A stretch of 64,000 nucleotides of DNA from Simmondsia chinensis. Taxonomy: Eukaryota; Streptophyta; Magnoliopsida; Caryophyllales; Simmondsiaceae. A program made the translations under genes and the position numbers. Shown here piece after piece: positions 11,311 to 22,067 of this stretch. Numbering within the stretch: position 1 is the stretch's first letter; each line of letters starts with the position of its first letter. Location: the NCBI GenBank assembly GCA_018398585.1, contig JAGTTD010000008.1, positions 6,026,501 to 6,090,500 of the forward strand, given 5' to 3'. The notes beneath the pieces are model-generated. The model worked only from the letters and a program-made list of their open reading frames with translations. It made no database searches and had not been told where the DNA came from.

Positions 11311-12630
11311 ATTTCGTCGCCTTTTGTTTGACCGTAGCTATCTCGTGCTTTGGCGCGCTTGTTGATGAAGCTTTCTGTTCTTCATGAGAAGGTCCTAAGG
11401 CTTGAGGTTTGATTTTCTTTATATCTAACAATTTCCCAAGATCACCTTTTTCCTCTGGCTAGTCCATTCGGTATTTGAGTGCCCTATAGTCTTTAGTATC
11501 GTGCCTGGGTGCACCGTGATATTCACACCATTTCTTCTGGTTTGTTTTTGATTTTGGATTTTATGGGGCTTTAATCCTCGGTGTGTCGGGCTTCTTGACT
11601 TCCAGAAGCAGTTTGGGCGGCTTCCGTTATCCTAGATTGTAGCTTCTTTCTTGATTTCTCGCTATCCGTCCCTTCTTCAGATAGGAATAGAGGATATCCA
11701 CTCTGCCCCTTTCAAGATCCCGCTTTGGTTGCTCAGTTTTGGCCATCACATCCTCAACAATAATGTATTTGTTAGCTTTTGTCCATAGCACATCCACTGT
11801 TGTGGGGAGGGCCTTTGCAAGGGCAAACTTAAAGTCGCCACTTTGTAATCCATTGATAAAAGCGATTATTGTTGTTTTCTCTGCGATGTTTGGGATGTCG
11901 ATCATGGCCTTGGAGAAGCGCCGAACGGATCCCCTCTAGGATTCACCCTCGGTTTGTCGTAATTGTATTAACTAGGCGGCAGTTTTCTTCCTCCATTTAT
12001 TGATTAAAAAGTGGTGGGTGAACTTTTTCGAAAGTTCCAAGAAACTATGAATTGAACCATTTGGGAGGGAGGCAAACCACCTGAGTCACACCTTTAAGTG
12101 TGGCTGGAAAACGCTTGCACCAAAAGTCCTCTGAGGCGTCTTGGATGTACATTCGAGTCGCAAATCCAGAGATGTGGTTGTCCAGGTCTAAGGTCCCATT
12201 GAACAGCTCTAAATTAGGAATTTTTACCTTCCCCATGGGGGAGGATAATATATGGGGCGAGAATGGCGAATATGTAATGGGAATTCTCCCTAATGCCCAG
12301 GACGTATGGGGGTGTATTTCATAGGGTACGATAATCCGGGTTGAAATACCCCCGAGATTCATGATCCTTGGTCTCAGATAGTTGTTCTCATGTGCGTTGT
12401 CACGAGTAGTTGAAGTGGTTTGTTGTTGAGGTCGATCCTGCAACTCGGGGCGCAATTCTCCTGGTGGTTGAGATTCATTTCCCGGGTTGTCGATGTTTAG
12501 CAAGGGGTCGTACTTATATTTTGGTAGCGGAATAGAGTTGTGGAAGGTGAAATAAATTCGTCGGTGGTTGTGGTTTGAGAGGCATCTCGAGGCGAGATAC
12601 AGTAGCCATCTTGGAGCGAGATGCATAATA
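11310..12630 (-). pseudogene. gypsy gag, Tat type, with frameshifts
   Basis: The best open part (12,626-12,045, 193 codons) holds SPMGKVKIPNLELFNGTLD and YIQDASEDFWCKRFPATLKG, the conserved core of the retrotransposon gag (nucleocapsid precursor) in Tat elements. A second open part (11,905-11,627) continues with TTIIAFINGLQSGDFKFALA. The terminal region near 11,500 contains a remnant YCxxH-like stretch. Gag would form the particle that packages element RNA. The two pieces are out of register and contain stops. Confidence 0.8.
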
Positions 12631-12640
12631 GAACTCCGAA

Positions 12641-13610
12641 GGCCTTGTCATCATTCCTCTATTCGAGAGTTGTTAACGAGTTGTTATCAATATCTTTTTT
12701 TTTGCAAATTTTTTATTTTTATTTTTATAATTTTGTAGAACACGCTTTGAAAGTGGCAAAATCAATAAAAGAATATAAAAAACTTGGAAATTTCATTCAA
12801 GTGGGGGTTGATGGTTATGGGTGGAGATAGATTGAGAATGATATCCCGTTATCATATCTGACAATCGGGCTGGGTTGGGTTTAACTTGGTTTTGAATCGG
12901 ATTGGGTTAAATTTGGGTTAAATCAACATTGGGTCGAGTTTTGGGTTGATTTGTAATGTTATTTTTATAATATTTCTATCATAAATAAAATTGTATAATT
13001 TTTATTAGTATGTTGAAGAGGTTAATTTTTTGAGGACACGCGTGTTTTTTGATGCAATAATTATTATCCATCCATGATGAAAACATACTCAATATAAATT
13101 AAAGGGCTATTAACACCAAAGGTCCGTGTACATTGTCTATTTTATATTATATATTTTTTTGGAATAATTAGCAAAAAAATCACGATACAAAAACTGGTGT
13201 CCTCGTAAAGTCAGAACCTATGACCACATATGGGTGGGTAGAGATCAAGGTAAAAATAGAACAAAAATAAAAAACATTATGATCTACCTATGGCTACATC
13301 CCCGGATATAGATCAACACCCGCTATAGTAACAAGTACAAACAGATATAAAATAAAACGCCATATTGGAAGACCTCATCATCAAAGATGCCTATACAAAG
13401 ATAAACCCCAAATAGCCAATGCTCCCCAAAAAAATTCCCTGTGTCGGTACACGAGCCCACCCAAACAACAACTTCTCCCATCTACCCGAGATTAATAGGC
13501 TATTAGAGTAGGACTTATATAAGGTCCCTATTTTTCTTTCGTAGGGGATTTCCATGTGCACTGGCTCCAATGGAACAAAATGTGTTGATCATGTCACTTT
13601 TGGGCCATGG
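12641..13610. other. AT-rich region; possible hAT-like remnant at 12,865-12,955
   Basis: No long open frame. Between 12,865 and 12,955 the GGGTTGGGTTTAACTTGG-like wording resembles the interior of the hAT-like element at 29,418. The expected Tat primer site or LTR upstream of gag was not found here. 13,030-13,600 shows nothing recognisable. Confidence 0.4.
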
Positions 13611-13620
13611 TAGCTCAAAC

Positions 13621-13798
13621 AAGCAACATTCCCAGTGCCCCAACCGGGGGGAGGGGGGATGTACGCAGCCTTCCCTTTTCAGGGTACCCGGAAGGGGGGT
13701 TGCTCCCGAGAACCCCCAACCTGAGGGGTGCAACACGAGGACTTCCCAGGAGGTCACCCATCTTGGTACTACTCTTGTCCAAGCACGCGTAACTTTGG
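13621..13798 (-). mobile_element. 5S rRNA / RTE-LINE chimeric retroposon with 9-bp TSD
   Basis: Read on the minus strand, the element starts at 13,798 with 5S rRNA sequence, runs to the 3' end of 5S at 13,724, and switches directly into a 103-bp tail that matches the 3' end of the RTE LINEs in this window (shared GGAAGGCTGCGTACATC, and a final TGTTG-like tail). It is flanked by AGCTCAAAC at 13,612-13,620 and again at 13,799-13,807, a perfect 9-bp TSD. The structure fits target-primed reverse transcription that began on a LINE RNA and jumped to the 3' end of a 5S rRNA. It could also be a member of a 5S-derived SINE family. Confidence 0.85.
13724..13798 (-). pseudogene. 5S rRNA-derived segment, 5' truncated
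   Basis: About 75 nt match the 3' two-thirds of plant 5S rRNA (roughly nt 44 to the end) at about nine of ten positions by eye. The C-box region GATGGGTGACCTCCTGGGAA is unchanged, and most of the A-box region (GTTACGCGTGCTTGG) is present. The first 43 nt of 5S are missing, so it is not a functional rRNA gene. The internal RNA polymerase III promoter may still be partly usable. Confidence 0.85.
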
Positions 13799-13807
13799 AG
13801 CTCAAAC

Positions 13808-14084
13808 CTAGGGTAAAATTTGGTCCTCAGAATAAAATTTGAGTTAATTTGTTAATAAAATTTCCAATGGTTCTGTTGTAGATTGAGTTAAATTGAATCA
13901 ATTGGGAATTTGTGGTGGGTTACTTACATCTAATATAATTATACTATTAGAAATACTTTAATTACTTAACTTAAATTAGATCAAAGTACTAAATTGACAC
14001 ATTATAAATTGTAAGGGGATTAAATAGACACAATTAAAAGTAAAAAGACTAAATTAGCACAATAAGAAAAGTACAATGACTTGT
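13808..14084. other. AT-rich spacer
   Basis: No gene or repeat recognised. Confidence 0.5.
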
Positions 14085-14353
14085 GGTGTAAAAAACCTTG
14101 ACTTAAGTCATTATATCTTGGGTCATTTTGTGTTATATTGAGTCAAGTTCAGGTATGGTCTGATTTGGGTTGGATTATTTCAAGTTTTGAGTTAGCACCA
14201 TTCGAGTGCAATTTCGGTCACCACAAAATCAGGTGAAGTAATTTTTTGTTTCGGTCCTAATAAATTTTGTATTACTTGGGTTAGTGCCTGGATTGACTTG
14301 TGGGTTAGGCCGAACCATCAGGTTGAGCCATGTTCTGCCAACTCTACCTTATT
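14085..14353. mobile_element. hAT-like non-autonomous element, right-end fragment
   Basis: The segment has the GGGTT/GGGTCA-rich wording of the hAT-like element at 29,418 and ends in TTCTGCCAACTCTA, whose complement TAGAGTTGGCAGAA resembles that element's terminus. The left end may be the remnant near 12,865, with later insertions between. No convincing 8-bp TSD could be paired. Confidence 0.4.
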
Positions 14354-16153
14354 ATTGGAGACAACGGAAATACCAAAGCCCTGGTAAAGTACCAGTAGTT
14401 ATTTAAAACTTTCAAATTTTCAATAGAATATAGAAAATTGAAAATTGATTTGCCGACTTTTGTAATTAAAAAATTTATTTAGCTGCATTATGAGTCTAAT
14501 GTGTCTAAATGAATACACTTGAATGAGGCTTGTTTAGGTCCGAAAATAAGAGGCGTATTTAAGATGGAGCCTAAAAGGAGTTCAACTCATCTTGAAGTTT
14601 AAGGAAAATGAAAGATGTTTATTCAAGAACTGAAACGACATAAGAACCAAACTCACTGGATCATAGTAACCAGGTCATTGCACCACATGCTTACAAACAT
14701 TTAACGTACATAATTTACTCTATTAGTCACTAGAGAGAGGGTAAATAGAAATACTTTCACTCTACGCAATAACTAATCTAACCCTAACCCACATTAAATC
14801 AAATAATCCTTTGTTCTTTTAATAAGGGTAAAATTTATAATTTTGAGGACTGGATTTATTACTCGTTATGAAAACACAATAAAATAGTTACTACTAAATC
14901 AAACTCGGGATACCTTAGTTTCAAAAGGAGTGGTGTAGGCTAGCTCAAGAACAAGAAGCCCACAGTTGAAGGAAAGAGAGAGAGAGAGAGTCAACAAAGT
15001 CAGCCGATGCAGCAGCAAACAGTGGTGGATACGCATGGACACTCTCAGGCATCATAACCTCAAATTTCGGCTACTAAATCTGTAAGGTAAGTAAACCGGA
15101 TCCGAAAATACAACTGAAATATAATTTAAAATAAAAAGCAAGATTCAAAAGCGCAGACATGAAATCATAACCAACATAAAAGATAAGATCCGTAGGGCAT
15201 CCCTCCCTTTTTTTTTTTTTTTTTTTTTTTTGAACATGTGGGGCATCTCTCTTGTCAGATTCTTGTTTACATTTCTCTTTATAGTATACAATAAATTATA
15301 TATCCATATCATGAGATTTGATATAAATTTTATGAAATAATTTTTTAGTTTAAAAATTTTATATATTTAATAAAATAGTTCAAATGATAGTGTAAAATAA
15401 TGTAAAATTTGCTATTACTTATCCGTTAATGTCATATTATTATTTGAATTATTTATTAAATATATGTGATATTTTGGACTAAAAAATAATTTTACAATTG
15501 TAAACTAAAATATTAATGCACTGAAGCTCAGGGTACAATGGAATTTACTCATAATTAAGTACATGTAGCATTTTGTGAAACTTCACTGAGGCTTAAGCCT
15601 AACCGATAAAGTTGACATATGTAAGGTCTAGTATAGGGTCCAATCTATCTTTATATATTATTGTAGACCTCTTTTCCCTCAAAATCCATCAATTCCTAAA
15701 TCCAATAATTTTATAAGGGTTCATTTTGCTTCCAACTCCAATAACGTAAAAATCATTAATTAAATTGAAGCAGTATTAAAATTGAATAATCTCTTTTCTC
15801 CAGAATTCCCTCTTCTGCTCCTAGAGTATAACGTCAAAATTAGCACATTCATTATCAAATTCAATACATTTCATTATCAAATTCACTACCTTGTATAACT
15901 GTCAAATATTATTCCAATAAATCAAAATTAAAGCATCAATGACTTTCTGTAACCAAAATTGCAACAAAAAATTAGAAACTCAAATCAAAAATTCTTTACA
16001 AGTACACACTTTTGTGCTATAAACACACACAGAAACCACTGATACTCACAACAATCACCTACTCCCATAGAAAGAGCACAATGTCGTGGCCATGCATTAT
16101 TTAGAAAACGACACCTCCCTGACTAACATCGACAACTTTTAAAGGTAAGAAGC
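14354..16153. other. AT-rich intergenic DNA, with short repeats and a 27-nt T run
   Basis: No coding sequence is recognisable. There is a (GA)n stretch near 14,972-14,990 and a long T run at about 15,206-15,231 flanked by similar GGGCATCYCTC sequence on each side. A foldback element is listed separately. The Tat LTR begins at 16,154. Confidence 0.5.
15325..15500. repeat. AT-rich foldback (MITE-like)
   Basis: The left arm (about 15,333-15,395, containing AATAATTTTTTAGTTTAAAA) is the imperfect complement of the right arm (about 15,432-15,497, containing TTTTGGACTAAAAAATAATT). The arms span about 60 bp with a short loop. Clear outer ends and a TSD were not found. Confidence 0.5.
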
Positions 16154-16336
16154 TGTTTCTGGATTTATTGAGCAGGTCCTAAGGAGAGCTGGACTCAAGC
16201 TCCTGATGAGAAAGGAAACATGATCAAGCCTATTGCAACCTGTAAAATGAGCAAATGGTCAGTAGGACTTGCAGGTTTATCCTGCAGGGGACCTTTCCGA
16301 TGCTTAAGTTAATACAACAACAACAACAACAACAAT

Positions 16337-16370
<34 letters not shown>

Positions 16371-16689
16371 AACCTAGTTCCTCAAAGGCTTCTGCATATG
16401 CAGGGTTTGGGGGGAGTGGGATTTACGCAGCTTTATCCCTACTGGGTGCTACCCTAAAGGGAGGCTGTGTCTGAGAACCTCCAACCTGAGAATCATGAGA
16501 AGAAGACAGCATGAAAGCATGGAAGAATAAGACCAGAAACGCAGCACAAGGCAAGCAGAACAAATTATAAAGCACCAAAAGGAAAACAATAAGCAACTAA
16601 TAAGGCAAATAAGAGGCAATTATGAATATAAAATAGGTTCTAGCCATATCAGGTACTCCACAGAGGCATTCATATAAGCCTAGAAACCC

Positions 16690-19677
16690 TAGTGTTAGCC
16701 AGAATATGCTCCTCTATTCTAAGCCGCTACATCGGCTACCCCTATGCTAGTTCTCCATTGAGCTCTATCTAAGGCCATCTCCTCCATTAGATTTAGGTGG
16801 GTGAAATCGTGTCGGATCGTCTCAACCGACCTCTTCTTTGACCTGCCTCTCCCTCTCCTCTAAAGCATGGTATGGAATTGCTTGCATCTCTTGACCGAGT
16901 AGTGGTCAGCTCCTCCTAACATGCCTAAACCACCTCAGACGTTGCTCCCTCAATTTATCCTCCATTGGGGCCACGCCCATATTGCCTCTGATGACGTCGT
17001 TCCTGATCCTATTCTTCCCTGTGTGTCCACACATCCGCCGCAACATTCTTATCTCCGCCACCTTCATCTTCTATGTATGGTATTGTTTCATTGGCCAACA
17101 CTCTGCATTATATGACATAGCTGGTCTCACTACCTTCTTGTAGTATTTTCCCTTTAACTTTAACGGGAATATTCTTTAGCAAAGTACCGTAGAGGCCAAC
17201 CTTCATTTATGCCAGTCTACTTTAATACGATGGTTGATATCCTCGTCAACTTTGCCATTCTGCTATACCATGACACCCAATATTAGAAACGCTCCCTTTT
17301 TGGTATGGTCTACGAACCAATCTTGACGTCTTGTACTCTAGGCCAGGTGGGAATACGGACCTTGAGTTCCATATACTTGGTCTTGGACCTACAGAGTTGT
17401 AACCCTTTGATTCCATGGCCGTTCTCTAGAGTTCCGCTTCTCATTTACCTCTTGTCGTAACTCCCCCACCAAAACTATGTTATCTACGAAAAGTATGCAC
17501 CAAAGCACACCTCCTTGCATGTGCCTAGCAAACTCATCCATGACCAGAATAAACAGATAGGGGCTCAAGGCAGATCCTTGATGTACCCCAACTGTAATGG
17601 GGAAAGCATATGTCTTTCCTTCCGTTGCATGCACATTAGTTTGTGCATCATTGTACATGTCTCTAATGACTTGGATATAAGGCACTAGGATGCCTTTCCT
17701 CTCTAGAACCCTCCATAGGACCTCTCTTGGCACCATATCACATGCCTTCTACAAATCAATGAAAGACTAGGTGGAGATCCTTTTGTCTATCCCGTAGTGC
17801 TCTATCGTCCGCCTTAGGAGATGTATGGCTTCTACAGTCGATCTATTGGGCATAAATCCAAATTGGTTCTTGGAAACATCTGTTTGTTACCATAACCTCC
17901 TCTCTATGATCCACTCCCACAGCTTTAGAGTGTGGCATATTAATTTGATAACCCGATAGTTGGCGCAACTCTGTATGTCGCCTTTGTTCTTATAGATCGA
18001 GATTAATGTGCTCTTCATCCATTCGTCAAGCATCTTCTTCCCTAGAAGGATTTGGTTAAATAGTTTAGTTAGCAAAATAATGCCCTTCTCTCCTAGGCGT
18101 TTCCATGCCTCTATGGGTATTTCATCTAGGCTAACTGCTTTACCCTTTCCCATATGTTTCAGGGCTACCCTGACTTCCTCAAATATAATTTTCCTATAGT
18201 AAAAATAGTTCTGGTGCTTCTCAGATGCTTGTAGATTACCTAGGGATATCTTTGTATCCACTTATTCGTTGAACAGACCGTGGAAGAAGGCTTTCGACAT
18301 ATCTTTAATTTGTTGCTCATCCACGAGCACCTGTCCGTTCTCCACTTTTATGCACTTTACTTGATCCAAGTCCTTAGTTTTGCTTTCTCTCGCTTTAGCA
18401 GTTTTATATATATCCCTAGCTCCCTCCTTGGTATCTAGCCTTTTGTAGAAATCCTCATAGGCTATAGATTATGCTTCCCTAATTGCTATCTTTGCTTCTT
18501 TCATTATCTCTGCTTCTTTCATGGCCTGCTTATACTGATGTCTCTTGTCCTCATCTCTACTTTGCTCCCACTCCTTGAAACAGTCGTGTTTGGCTTTAAT
18601 CTTTTCTTGGACCTCCTTGCACCACCACCACCACCACCAAGATTCTTTGTTTTTTGATGCCTTTCCCTTTAAAATGCCCAGAACTTCGTGTGCCAATTCT
18701 ATAATCTTTTGGGCCAATTGGCTCTACATGTGGTTTATATAGCCTTCTAACTCCCACCCGAGCTCAGACTCCGCTCTTTCCTTTTTTGTTGTATACTTGT
18801 CCCCATTCAAATCCCTCCAACAAGTGTGTATCTCTGCTAGTGTCCTAGTTCTTTTACCCCTCCTCTTAGCCTTTGCATCAGCACACAACATTCTGTGTTG
18901 TGTAGAGAGGTCTTCCCCTGGGATAACCTTACAATTCCTGCAGCCTTTTTGTGCCCTTTTCCTTAATAATATGTAGTCAATCTAGGTCCTTGTCCCACCG
19001 CTTTGATATGTAATGATGTGCTCATCACACTTTCTGAAGTTGTCTGTAACTGTTAGGTTATAAGTGGCCACAAAGTCCAGGAGGGCTTTGCCCTCATCAT
19101 TCCTGGTTCCAAAACTAAACCCTCCATGGTATGATGCGTAGCCATCCATGGTTGTGCCAACATGGCCATTGAAATCCCTGCCAATCACCACTTGTTTGCT
19201 CTGGGATATTCCTTGCATCGTTGTGTCTAAGTCCTTTCAAAATCTAACCTTCTCCTATTTTGTTAGTCCGGTCTGAGATTTATAGGCACTGATGATGTTC
19301 AATACTTCCCTATCTAAGACCAAATTGATGCCTATGATCGTATCGCCACTCCTAGATAGTCCTACTACTTTATGCTTGAGGTGCTTTCCACCATGATGCC
19401 AACACATTTCTATCTCTAATCTTGCCTACATACCACAGCTTATTCCCAACATGTCTCTGGATTTCATGCCAACCCATTTAGTCTTTTGTAGGCATATGAT
19501 ATTAATCTTACTCTTCATCTTCATTTGGGCAACGTCAAAACTCTTCTTTGTTAACGTTCCGACATTTAGTGTCCCAAGTCTCAGGTTTCCCTCCACACCT
19601 CGCCTCACCATTCCCCTTCCTAACCCCTTTGGAGATAACCTCAAGTTCTGAGCTCCACAACTATTAATGTTCGTCAA
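16690..19677 (-). pseudogene. RTE LINE endonuclease-reverse transcriptase, broken
   Basis: The frame begins with NLRLGTLNVGTLTKKSFDVA and CLQKTKWVG (endonuclease start), then VVIGRDFNGHVG (about 19,180) and SGGTRT (about 18,985), the APE-type endonuclease core. RT follows: GKAVSLDEIP (about 18,140), LLTKLFNQIL, VGVHQGSALSPYLFILVMDE (about 17,560), and a catalytic box degraded to FVDN in place of YADD. The C-terminal part with WRTSIGVADVAA-like sequence ends near 16,690. The position matching the start ATG of the LINE at 56,061 is TTG here. A (CCA)n expansion near 18,621-18,640 encodes six Trp in a row. Several stops and frameshifts prevent full translation. Confidence 0.85.
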
Positions 19678-19772
19678 CTAACTATAACAAACACAAGTAA
19701 GCTAGCCACAAGCATAAAGCATATCACAAAATGTAAACAAGTAGTTACCACTGCAAAGCACAGTAATGAACT

Positions 19773-19817
<45 letters not shown>

Positions 19818-19925
19818 CAAAATCAACATAGTTCAAAAATAGTTGGAAAGGTCAAAGGAGCAATTAAAATAACAACAGCAACAACAACAACAACAATAAC
19901 AATAATAATAATAATAATAATAATA
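19773..19925. repeat. A-run of about 42 nt and (CAA)n/(ATA)n microsatellite
   Basis: A long pure A run (19,773-19,814) is followed by (CAA)n and (ATA)n at about 19,875-19,925. Both lie in what is the 5' leader region of the minus-strand LINE, so they are likely expanded microsatellites or traces of another LINE tail. Confidence 0.85.
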
Positions 19926-20602
19926 AACTCACCAAGACCTCCACACAGAATTATGGGAAGGAGAGATTTGACTTGCAAGAGCACAAAAGTAAAGGAGAGA
20001 TTTGACTTGGAGATGGTACTTAGTTGAAATAAATTGACCTGGCTATTGCTTACTTGGGGTCGGCTGGTTGTGAGTTTGTAGGGGCTACACTTGGTGGGTT
20101 ATGGTCAGGGTTTTGCTAGGGTTAGGGTCAAAGTTGGGGTGTCTAGTTAAGGTCAGGTTGGGTTTGGGGTTCACCATAGATGGTGGAGCCGATGAGGGCG
20201 GGTGCTGGTTGGAAAGAGAGCCGACGACTGTGGTAGTTGACAATGAGAGGGAAGCGAGCGCAGCGTAAGAGAGAAGCAAGAGAAAAGAGAGGCTGAAGTC
20301 AGTGCATATTCCAAAAATAATCACATTAATAACTAACAAATAAACAATAGAAGTGAAATACTTAGGTTGAGTGGAGAAGCTAGAAGGCCGAGAAAACAAA
20401 AAGAGACGGTAGAAGGAGAGAGACCCAGAGAGGCCAGCTAGAGCTATCAAGAGGGTGAGAGAGGTGATTGAGAGAGAGAGAGAGCTTGAGGTGGTTGGGG
20501 GACGGGGGGTTAGTCCCAAGGAATTTGAGAGAGAATGAGCCAAAGAGAGCGAGAGAGTCCAGAGCTTGGGAGAGGGGCTGAGGAGGGTGTATATATATAT
20601 AT

Positions 20603-20892
20603 GGTAGTGTTCTTATGAGAGGGTGAGAGCGTCAGAAAGGCAAATCCTAGCCTTCTATTACAATGGAAGGCCAAGATTTGTTAGACATTAAAAAAAATAA
20701 CAATTTACGGTTAAGATTTGTTGAATATTGAGGAAAAAAATTTCCCTCTGTTACCCCTTCTTTCTTTCTGCCCCACAAAGGGGTAAGGGCCATAAATTAT
20801 TTTTTTAATGTTCAATAAATCTTGACCGTCCATTACAATGGGAGCTAGGATTTGGCCCTCTCACGCTTTCAACCTCTCATAAGAATACCACC
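20603..20892. mobile_element. 290-bp foldback MITE in the Tat LTR
   Basis: The ends are GGTAGTGTTCTTATGAGAGG and, as complement of the right end, GGTGGTATTCTTATGAGAGG. The inverted repeat continues inward through CAAATCCTAGC, TACAATGGAAGGCCAAGATTTGTT and ACATTAAAAAAA, so almost the whole element is one hairpin. It sits in the TATATA box of the LTR. The flanks are TA repeats, so the TSD cannot be measured. It has no coding capacity. Confidence 0.85.
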
Positions 20893-21080
20893 ATATATAT
20901 ATATAAATTTATGTAAAATATTTAATTAAGCTTATATCCTACATCTTTAATTTAGGTCAAGTATTTTAACATCTAATTTTATGAACTGGTCACTCATTAT
21001 TACCCAGTTTAATATAGTAACAACATGATTATACTTTTTCTCAATTGGTGATAGCAGACTTGCTATTTTTATCCCCAATA

Positions 21081-22067
21081 ATTAGCCTCCAACTCCATGA
21101 GCAAACTTGATGGACCAAGTTCTGTCAACGGAGAGCAATATCGAACCTACTTGAACCATTGGCCAAACAATCATAGTTTAGGATGTTGTTCCATATTCAC
21201 TCATTTTAACTGCGTACCTTGTTTAAGCACCAGAACCTTAATTTGTAGTGAGTTAGGATTTACTACTCAGGGGAACCCTCATATTAAAACTTTGTTACAT
21301 CACACCAGAGTTTTAGTCTCGATATCTCATTATCCTAATTTGAGTTCCTAATTTCATGTTTTTGATTAATGTTCATCTTACATGTATGGAGTGGCAAGAC
21401 TCCTATAGGTACACTAAGCCTGTGCACTAGAAGTTAAAAGAACTCTTGTGAGTGCTTAGGACAGCCTGTTGAGAAGACTTGGATTCTTTGAGAGAGGTTA
21501 GGGCGATGATTTTCCCCCTTTTGTAGTGAGTTGGCATGATTCGAGGTGGGATGATGAGCTTGACAATGGGAGGTTCTGGGGCACTTATGCCTAACATGGC
21601 CAGGGCGAGAGGACTATGCATCCGCTAAGAGGGTATTGTTGGCAAAACAATGCAGTTCAGTGTTATAGAGATTTTTTAATCATGCCAAGTGGGTATTGTC
21701 GTGATTCATGAGGAGGAGAATTTCAGTTTCGCAGGTTTCTCCTCGCGAATGCGCATAGTGAGAAGATGGCTATTGACTGACGCGTATTAAGGGGTTTTCA
21801 ATCAGTCAGTCACTAATTAAATTTAGATCATTCATTTGGTTTGCCTCATCCTAGTCACCTATTTTTTGAAATAAAGTCTTTATCTTCTCCATCTTTCTTG
21901 CAAAGTGTTTCAAAACTCTAACACTAAATCCCACTTTCAGTCACGCTTTTTTTACCCTAGATTTCTTCGCCAACACCTACTCAAAGTTTACATATTAGGA
22001 ACTCGAGTTTGGGGGGAGAGTTCACATCTAGACATTTTTTTCTTTCTCTTGGCCTGTTAAGGTAGCG
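21081..22067. other. 3' internal region of the Tat-type element, no ORF
   Basis: It starts with a polypurine tract on the minus strand (GGAGTTGGAGGC) next to the LTR. The remainder has no recognised coding sequence. On the plus strand it lies upstream of the antisense ORF and could contain its promoter, but no convincing TATA box is placed. Confidence 0.5.

Larger units (their letters stand above)
690..12640 (-). mobile_element. Tat-type Ty3/gypsy element, degenerate, split by a 7.3-kb insertion
   Basis: Minus-strand domains run in the Ty3/gypsy order gag (12,630-11,620), protease (about 11,150), start of RT (10,620-10,389), then after the foreign block RNase H and integrase (3,105-850). Integrase residues such as FAQWGLDISGP and the gag residues YIQDASEDFWC-RFPATLKG are typical of the plant Tat branch. 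Roughly 450 bp of RT, including the YVDD region, is missing at the insertion, so the insertion came with a deletion. No LTR or primer site is recognisable on the right, and the left end lies outside the window. Confidence 0.8.
16316..20291 (-). mobile_element. Full-length RTE-clade LINE inserted in the Tat LTR
   Basis: A 3.98-kb minus-strand LINE: CT-rich 5' leader (20,291-19,700), endonuclease-RT frame (19,677-16,690), and a 3' region ending in (TTG)n, seen on the plus strand as (CAA)n at 16,316-16,372. It is bracketed by GCTTAAGTTAATAC (16,302-16,315) and GCTGAAGTCAGTGC (20,292-20,305), imperfect copies of one 14-bp target. The uninterrupted target is preserved in the other LTR near 30,510. 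Having both 5' leader and 3' tail, this is the most complete LINE in the window. Confidence 0.8.
16154..21080 (-). repeat. 3' LTR of the Tat-type element (left copy), split by a LINE and a MITE
   Basis: LTR sequence occupies 16,154-16,315, 20,292-20,602 and 20,893-21,080, about 660 bp in all. It matches the right LTR throughout. Minus-strand landmarks are a TATATATATA promoter box near 20,600, a CT-rich leader full of CTCTCTC, and ACTTAAGCATCGGAAAGG near 16,295. The LTR starts as TATTGGGG on the minus strand, a mutated TG end. Confidence 0.8.

Noticed and set aside
13515..13842. Open frames of 60-96 codons over the 5S/LINE chimera
   Set aside because: They translate rRNA and LINE tail sequence and are not protein-coding.
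20085..20543. 152-codon minus-strand open frame rich in Ser and Leu
   Set aside because: It spans the border between the LINE leader and the Tat LTR leader, both CT-rich. The composition explains the open frame, and no family is recognised.
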